This document shows, piece by piece, positions 57,354 to 64,000 of a DNA stretch of 64,000 nucleotides. Source of the stretch: Ulota crispa (taxonomy: Eukaryota; Streptophyta; Bryopsida; Orthotrichales; Orthotrichaceae); NCBI GenBank assembly GCA_963920765.1, contig OY987244.1:28624358-28688357 (forward strand). Direction: 5' to 3'. Under the pieces are notes generated by a model that saw only the letters and a list, made by a program, of their open reading frames with translations, did no database searches and was not told the origin of the DNA. Each line of letters starts with the position of its first letter. Position 1 is the stretch's first letter. Both the position numbers and the translations under genes were made by a program.

Positions 57354-57825
57354 TTAACCCCTAAATGCCCAAGCCTTTTCTAAGCTTCTTGGAATTTTCA
57401 TGAAACTAAACAATCAACCAACCTTTTCATAACATCAACATTTTTCAATTGTAATTGTACAAATTCAAATTAAACATGTTAGAGATTACATGGAAAAAGA
57501 AAACACAACAAAATCACTTGTATTTTAAAAGATTATAATGTTTGAACATGAGCATGTTAAAACTGCAAAAGTGTCTTGAAGTCTTTCAATCCTCGTTTCA
57601 CATGTCAAGTCTAAAAAGTTGGTCACCAAAAACATATGAGGTTTCAGGTCATTACATGTTTAAATATAATCAATTTACGGATTTCAAAATATACTCTTAT
57701 ATGTTTTTTAAATGGATTCCTAATGTGAATTTTTCTCCAAGCTCTAGTGTATTTGAGGCTCATTTTGAAGATTTTCCAACACTAGAAAACTCAAGATTGC
57801 AATGGACACCCTTGTATCATGACCT
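57354..57825 (-). mobile_element. Family B copy B2, one end lost
   Basis: Left TTAA-CCCCTAAATGCCCAAGCC, followed by the reversed B interior ('catgttagagattacat', 'gaagtctttcaatcc', 'gtatttgaggctcatttt'). The similarity fades near 57825 with no terminal repeat. The 95-codon plus frame at 57542-57829 is a chance frame through repeat sequence. Confidence 0.65.
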
Positions 57826-58099
57826 CTAAATTGTTTCTATTCACCTTGTTGTAGGTTTCAAAAATTTAGGCATTATGTATTCTAAAATTAGTATTTTAGA
57901 ATCATGTATTCATAGCCTCTAGTTCTAATTACTCAATCCTGATCAAGCATACCAAATTTTGAATTTCAAAAAACCAAAACTCTATTTGGTGAATTTTTTT
58001 TGAGATTTGAGTGCATGATTTTGTAGGGAACATTCATGTGCACATCTTTTGTTCTAACAAGCACCTCCAAAAAAATTTAAAATTCTTTCTATGTACACT

Positions 58100-59033
58100 T
58101 TAACCCCTAAAGGACCAAGCCCATTTTTTTGAGAAAATCACTGAAAATTGCCACTTTTGGGAGAATGAGTACAAACGTAGGAAAAAAAGTTTTTTGGAAA
58201 ATTCATCTCTAGGATCTTGCCCTAGACTATGGGAGGTACTGGTGGAAAAATAATTGGCTCATTCTTGATGTAGAGGAGTGAGATATTGACATCCAAAGTG
58301 CAAAAAAAAGTTTTTTCCGTGCTGCCCAAAAATTTCAAAAGCTTTTGATGGCTCCAATATCAAAAAAATTTCTCTATGCAAAGTTGAGGTTTATTTACCC
58401 CATGTTGAAGACCAAATTAGGTATGTGTGGGAGAATTTTCAAATGAATTGGAGGTGTAAATCATACTTTGTAAAGTATTGCAATGTTGTAAGGCCATGAA
58501 ATTTGCATATACACTAGGCAAGATTGGAGGATTATGTCAAATTGAGTAATATGAGTTACTTTGATTCAAATGGTGAAAACCAAGGAATCTTAGTCTAGTA
58601 CAACTTGGAAAAAAAAAAGTAAAAAAAAAGTAAAGTACCAAATTTAAGAAGGGCAAAAGGACTGGAGGTTTGGGAGTTCCATACCTGCACGCAAACTAAA
58701 AGTTCTCACTCATCAATCAAAATTGAATGATTGAAACCTTTTCACATACATAAAAATTTAAAGAATCAATATCAGATTTTTATTTTTTTTAAAAGCAATT
58801 TTTAAAGAAATTTTTGAGCTGCCCAAATTGCCCTCCCTCTCCCGTTTTCAAAAATTCATGCATAACTTCTTCAATAAATGTTAGAATGAAGAAAAGGTTA
58901 GATGTGCAGGTACATCTTTGAACTCCCCACCAACCTCAAAAGTTTCAAAAATTTATAAAAATTGGTTTAGTCATAGATACATGCCCAAGGTTCATTTGTC
59001 CCCTGAGGGGACAATTGGTCCTTTAGGCGTTAA
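58100..59033 (+). mobile_element. Family A copy A8 (934 bp)
   Basis: Left TTAA-CCCCTAAAGGACCAAGC; right TTGGTCCTTTAGGCG-TTAA preceded by a perfect TGTCCCCtgaGGGGACA-type palindrome. The best-preserved A copy in the window together with A3. Non-coding. Confidence 0.85.
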
Positions 59034-60292
59034 TGATGAGGTGATTACGACCAAATCTAGTAAATGAGATATTTCTTTATAGTAATCAAATTTTGCTATT
59101 TGACTTATACAAAATGAGTAGGTTTGGATCTTTGAGCACAATGATATGATTGCTTGCCAAAGTCCAATTTAAAAAACATAGATATCTATTTTACAAAATT
59201 TGATAATGATCACTCCAATATTAAAATCTACATAGAAGGAATTCCAATACTTTTTGGAGATGCTTGTTAGAACAAAAGATGTGCACATGGATGTTCCCTA
59301 CATAACTATGCAAATGCAATCACATCTCAAAAAATTTTCACCAAATTTCTTTAATCATTTACCATGTAAATTGTAAAACCATGAATACTACGTAAAATAA
59401 TTCACCAAAAATGGAGTTTTGATATATTTGAAACTCAAAATCTAGTATGCTTGATTGGGATTGAGTAATTAGAACTTCACCTTTTAGTGACTGTGGTCAA
59501 TTCTCGGGTGGGCAATCCTTTGTATTTTCATTTGGAGGACATTTTAGGGTTATTGAATACAGATGTCTATCACAGATTTGACCACACAGATGGAAGTATC
59601 TTGCAATGTTTAGTGTTATGCATCATGAATTATGCTCACTCTTTAATTGTTATGGCCATCTTTTTGCATTTATTGGTGTATTTTCAGCCGGTACTCTTTT
59701 AGTTTTCAACCCTCTAGCCACATGCCACCTTAGATTGGCATGGTTATTGTCCTAAACTCTTCACTTTCAAATTCCCCAAACCCGCCCCCTTTGCCACGTC
59801 ATCAAATTCCTTGACATGCTCTCTCTACAAACTGAAAAGAGTCAAAATCAACCAGAAACTGGTCGACCAATCCTTAATGGGTTAAGTCTACTAATACATG
59901 ATTCTAAAATGCTAATTTTATTTATAAAACGCCTAAATTTTTGAAACCTAAAACGTGGTGAATGAAAATAGTTTGGAGGTCACAATATAAGATCTTGAAT
60001 TTAAAAATCATCAACATTCATTTTCAAAATCGGATTTTTTATGTTGAAAATAGACTTTAAAAAAAACTTATATTGAATTTTTTTAAATTAAAAATAGCTA
60101 GTGATTTGATAAGGTTTATTCATCTTCAAAGTTTTGTAAACACCCAAGTCAGGTTGTTTTGGCATTTAGGAGTTAATGTAATTTTTAATGAAAATTACTA
60201 TACCAGCAATAAATATTTATAGTATAAAATGTCAATAGATTAGTGTGGGACAACCTAAACGCAATATTTAGTGTACACAATAAACTGAGTTG
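59034..60292. other. No gene recognised; a lone C-type end
   Basis: Near 59863-59885 the sequence 'gaccaatccttaatggg-TTAA' is the inverted counterpart of the C element's left end, but no partner end was found. 60150-60175 ends in 'tggcatttaggag-TTAA', a lone B-like end. Frame 59487-59702 has no family resemblance. Confidence 0.45.
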
Positions 60293-60949
60293 TTGACCAC
60301 TAAATGCCCAAGGCACCACATTTTGGTGCCTACAACATTTTGAAGTTCAATAAAAACCCTATATAAATTGCTATTTTTAGTATTTAGTAATTTAGAATTA
60401 TTCTTTTTGAAGTCTAATTTTATCATCAAAAACCTGATTTTGAAAATTATTGATTGTGAATTTTTGATTCAAGATTTTGTGCAAGGGTGTCCATTGCAAT
60501 CTTAACATTTTTAGTGTTGAGAGCTCATGAAAATGAGCCTCAAGTACACTAGATCTTGGAGAAATTCATACTAGAAGTTCATTCTAAAAAATTGTGAAAG
60601 AGATTTTAAAAAGCCGTAAATGGATTGGAGTTTTGTATGTTATGTCCTTTGACCTCATATTTTTTGATGATCAACATTTTAGATTTGACATGTGAAAAGA
60701 GGATTGAAAGACTTGAAGTCAATTTTGTAAGTTTAACACCCTCTTGATCAAACACTATAATCTTTCAATGAATCCATAAGCGGTATTGTTGTGCTTTTTT
60801 TTCCTATGTTATCTCTACCATATCTAGTTTAAATTTGTATGGTTACAATTTAAAAAATATTGATACAGTTTATGAAAATGTTGACTTTTTGTTCAATTTA
60901 GAGCAAATTCCTAGAAGCTCAAAATAGGCTTTGAGCATTTAGGGGTTGA
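60293..60949 (+). mobile_element. Family B copy B5 (657 bp), both ends present
   Basis: Left TTGA-CCACTAAATGCCCAAGG; right 'gagcatttagggg-TTGA'. Here the 4 bp flanks are TTGA on both sides, a non-palindromic direct repeat. It serves as the uninterrupted reference for B4. Confidence 0.75.
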
Positions 60950-62165
60950 TGGAGGGTCCCTCTGAGCTCGAACATGATCACTGTGGAGGGCACCAAGAAA
61001 ATAGCCTTTCTTACTTATCACATTTTTCAACTTTTGTCCAAAAGAAATTCCTTCTTATGAATTTCTGTGATATTCCTAGCTTGATAGGGCTGCAGCAAAA
61101 TTTGCATATATGAATGTTTCCCATCCACGATTTTGTGCAGAAAAGCTATTTAGAAAAATTGTCACAGGGAGTACACTCCCTATTTTTTTTATTGTACATG
61201 TGCAATTGAATGAAGGGTTATTGTAATTGCTTTGGTCCTAAATTTTTGACATGACTTTATAATAAGTAAGTATCATTGAAATGGATGTGGGCTCTTTCTA
61301 AATAATGAAGGATAGGGCATAATAATGAGAATTACAAAAAAATTAGTTGTACAATAGCCTTGCCAATATTCCAAAAAAAAATATTACACTTTTATTGAAG
61401 ATATTTAATTATTTAATGGTTAGTTAAAGTACCCCATGTTTTGAGTATGACAAAATATCCCATGTTTGATCCATGTCCAAGTATCCAATGTTAGTTGTAT
61501 TAAGCACTAGCTTAGGGTTGTAGGGTTAATATATGATGTACAAGTAATGATACAAGATTGGACACATGGGTGAAGCTTTTGTTGCAGTTCATTTAGAGAC
61601 TTTTGGCCTAAGCTTAGGGTTAGCATGGGGTTTGAGGGTTAGGTTGTGCTTTAGTAACTCCCGCTTGCACGCTTGCATATTTTATGGTTTTGATTGCACA
61701 ATTCATCTCAGATTCTGCAACAATGCTTTCTATTTGCGTGCGGTTTTTAGACTTTGTAAGGGTTTAGGTGCAATGCTATTTTTATGTGCAAGTTCATTTC
61801 CCACGCTTTCTCTAATTTCCTTGCATGCTCAACTTAAAAGGAGTTTGTGGTTGAAGTGGAATGGGGTTCACTACTTTTTCTTTCATCCTATATTGAATTT
61901 ACAAATATGCTTTTAGGTATAATATATGCTTTTCATGCTTTTTGTTTTCTCTCAAGTCCTTATTTGAAGTATGATGTGATTGGTTAAATTTTATGTTTTG
62001 AAGTGTTTGGTTTTTGATTACATGTGTATAATTTTGTTTGTGTCATTTTGTATTTATAATGAACATAGGGCATAGAAAAAAATCACAAGAACTTAATTCA
62101 AATGCACCTTAGGGAACATGAAATTGTCAAAATTTAAATAAGTTTAACCTTATAAAAATCAAATT
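60950..62165. other. No gene supported
   Basis: A 116-codon plus frame at 61566-61916 starts with ATG, but its sequence is Leu/Phe/Cys-rich without domains and overlaps 'agggttag'-type simple motifs. I do not call it a gene. The rest is AT-rich spacer leading to the GC-richer genic end of the window. Confidence 0.45.
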
Positions 62166-62172
62166 TTTTTAC

Positions 62173-62789
62173 TTATATAGCCCTCATCTTATAGGGACTT
62201 GAACGCACGCGACCCACAAACATCATGTATAATGCACTCCCCGTGAAAATTGTCAACTTGCTGCGAAGTGCGTCCCATTCCCATTCTGCCCCATGACCAC
62301 GGGGCGCCTCTGCCCTGGCTTCAACCCGAACCCCAACGGAACTCCTTGTTGCAGGATCGTCTGGTTCAGGTACTGGACGGGCACAATCAAGCGCCGGGAT
62401 GTGGTGAAACATTTCGTTATAGTGTTGGGGTTCCAAGTCGAGAGCGTGACGTTGAGAGCTCTGTCCACTTGCCACAGCGGCACCCCGCTCGTTTTGTTTC
62501 GGTACACGGCCATGTCGAGTATGCGCAGAGATTCCAGAGCCATGCCGGGTTTCTGTTCGCACCCGAACTTAATAATAAACAACCCGACTATACAGAATGC
62601 AGCCGCTATACCAAAAAGGATGAGGAAGATGGGGAGGGTTCTTCTGCACCAGGTTCGGCACTGGTTGCATGCTTCCGTGATTCGTGCTCTCGTTGGTCTC
62701 GACAACCTCACGGATACGGTGTACGTCTCGTTCGGGATCGTCCCATCTTGGCATCCGGACATCCTTGCTGCTCCTTTATTCATTTGCAT
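62173..62789 (-). CDS. LEA2 / NDR1-HIN1-like membrane protein, apparent frameshift near its end
   Basis: A 178-codon minus frame (62789-62253) starts MQMNKGAARMSG. A Met at residue 10 is an alternative start. A basic, Cys-containing stretch precedes one transmembrane segment (LPIFLILFGIAAAFCIVGLF, about residues 51-70). The following part (ALESLRILDMAVY..., LNVTLSTWNPN, and a short beta-rich segment) fits the LEA_2 domain of NDR1/HIN1-like proteins, single-pass membrane proteins linked to stress and defence in plants. The frame stops early at 62253. A shifted frame continues to 62173 (SALYMMFVGRVRSSPYKMR), which resembles the usual C-terminal strands of the domain. So either a 1-base indel truncates the gene or the sequence has an error. 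The local GC rise fits a real gene. Confidence 0.55.
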
Positions 62790-64000
62790 TAAATAAATCT
62801 TCTAACCAGCTTGACACTAGACGGTCTGAGAATATTTCTGTATTTGTCCCGGAAGATGTCCTTGAGAATCAGCTTCCTTAACCTGCACATTAGGATTCGG
62901 ACAAGTTATTGCAGGATATCGGGTTCCCAGCATTCTCCGCTTGGGTAAGGTCGCCAGAATGTAGGTTTCGTATCTTGAAGGTCTGAAAACAAGTCTTGAA
63001 CCCCCTGAACTGATTACAAGCTAAGCATAGAACGCTTGGTCGATATTAAGCTAGCAATCAAACTACAGGAACTTTTGATTTCAGGACAATTTTTTGTTGT
63101 TCAAAATTTTCAAGAGTGATTTCATCTTCTTATCATGATCAGTACATTTTTTTAACTCTTTCCTCGTGGCATTACCAGTGATTTGGTTCATCTCGAATAT
63201 CAGCCAATTGTGCAGCTGGGAATTTGGGTTTATATTTTACAAGCAACAAAGACAACATATGAGGGGTTGCTTCTAAAAGTGCTACCAGTTTAAGGTTCAT
63301 CTGTGATTTCAACTTACTTACCTCAACCGCCCACTGCCATGCTGATGCCAGATCAGATATGAACCTTTGCATGCAAATGGATGCTCCAAAGTCCTCTCAG
63401 CGCGCTCTACCTCCGAAAATCACCAGTGGCCAAAGCCAGGTGCAGGTGATGAGCACTGGCAACCGCATGCGCAACCATCCCTAGAGTCCAAAGCTACAAC
63501 ATGTAGGAAATTGTCCACTAAAAGCTTAGATAGAAAGAGGCGGAATAACAGATTCTTGGAGCTTAGAAAGCCAATCGCAGCAAGAGTAAAAAAAGTATCA
63601 AAGTATACAGCCCATCGACAGAAAATGCTCTCGAAGTCAAGCTCAATCGTGCTGGCTTGTCATGAGACATTCCAGCCCTCCTCACACAAGAATGACATTA
63701 CCCAAATTTTGAAAACACCATTCCGACAAAGAGAGATTAAACGTCACAGCACTCTAATAGAAACAAACCATAAGCAAACCCGAACGCCGGGATGTGTTCA
63801 GCTGTTCATTCACTCACGCTCGCCCAAATCAAGATGCAGTACTCACCCTGATTCAGCAGCAAATGCATGCGCAGTGCGATGGGGGTGCGTGCTTGAAATA
63901 ATCCGAGTTGTGAGTTTTCAAAGTGTTGGATCCCAGAGGAAATCTTCACTGGATGACTAACACCCGCCATGCGAGAACATCCTATGAGCCACTGAAGCAG
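62790..64000 (-). other. GC-richer genic edge; probable minus-strand exon(s), gene unknown
   Basis: On the minus strand a strong donor (GGTTGAG|GTAAGTAAG) at 63322/63321 ends an open segment that reads RFISDLASAWQWAVE. A second donor-like site (CGGAG|GTAGAG, near 63408) ends an open stretch reading VAHAVASAHHLHLALATGDF. These could be leader exons of the LEA2-like gene or exons of a gene that extends past the window edge. On the plus strand 63367-63960 is open for ~197 codons but lacks an early ATG (its first codon is TTG) and has no recognisable domain, so I do not call it a protein. Confidence 0.35.

Noticed and set aside
57542-57829. 95-codon frame in element B2
   Set aside because: It runs through B-family repeat sequence and is interrupted in other B copies.
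3866-60945. CCCTAAA words as interstitial telomere repeats
   Set aside because: Single heptamer-like words always sit at element ends beside TTAA and never in tandem, so they are terminal inverted repeats and not telomeric arrays.
61566-61916. 116-codon ATG frame as a gene
   Set aside because: Low-complexity Leu/Phe/Cys composition, 'agggttag' simple motifs, no splice or domain signals.
62250-62796. Two plus-strand frames of 167-180 codons opposite the LEA2-like gene
   Set aside because: The minus frame has a transmembrane segment and domain-like pattern; the plus frames do not and are explained as shadows.

Overview
The window looks like a repeat-dense, AT-rich piece of a land-plant nuclear genome. 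The signs are a 5'-leader intron, intron-containing pseudogene remains with GT/AG borders, a chromodomain Ty3/Gypsy retrotransposon, many small inverted-repeat elements, and plant-type proteins (a TKL-like kinase family, a LEA2/NDR1-HIN1-like membrane protein, trehalose-6-phosphate-synthase and ABCB-transporter relics). The low GC and the style of the kinase family suggest a bryophyte, perhaps a moss. That is inference from memory and was not searched.

Layout. 1-15 kb is almost all repeats: a ~2.2 kb solo-LTR-like element (1270-3444) inside a small TTAA-flanked element, two ~927 bp TTAA-flanked elements, other small repeats, and one unexplained GC-richer patch (8520-8890). 14.9-34.0 kb carries a kinase family in three states: an intact gene (CDS 16314-17789), a C-terminal pseudogene with a frameshift (20443-20700), and a second intact gene (CDS 31906-33165). 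All three share a downstream block that contains an exon-like open segment. Between them are more TTAA elements, fold-back MITEs and a 119 bp hAT-type MITE with a perfect 8 bp target duplication. 34.0-38.8 kb holds no gene that I can support.

38.8-49.7 kb is the most unusual region. Decayed exons of an ABCB-type transporter and of trehalose-6-phosphate synthase lie head to tail on the minus strand, introns kept, next to two unassigned coding-like pieces. This collinear gene-fragment cluster resembles a Helitron or Pack-type capture. It was later split by a second copy of the 2.2 kb LTR element, which was itself split by a degenerate 5.8 kb chromovirus (43185-49028).

49.7-61 kb is a field of TTAA-flanked elements, with one nest (an A element inside a B element) that shows insertion at TTAA. 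62.2-64 kb is GC-richer and genic: a minus-strand LEA2-like gene with an apparent frameshift, and signs of another minus-strand exon near the right edge.

The most promising possibly undescribed system is the TTAA-flanked superfamily: about nineteen non-autonomous elements in this window, in several families (named A, B, C, K and L here), with related ends reading TTAA-CCCCTAAA and 4 bp TTAA target duplications. These features point to piggyBac- or Kolobok-type transposition. No source transposase is visible in the window.
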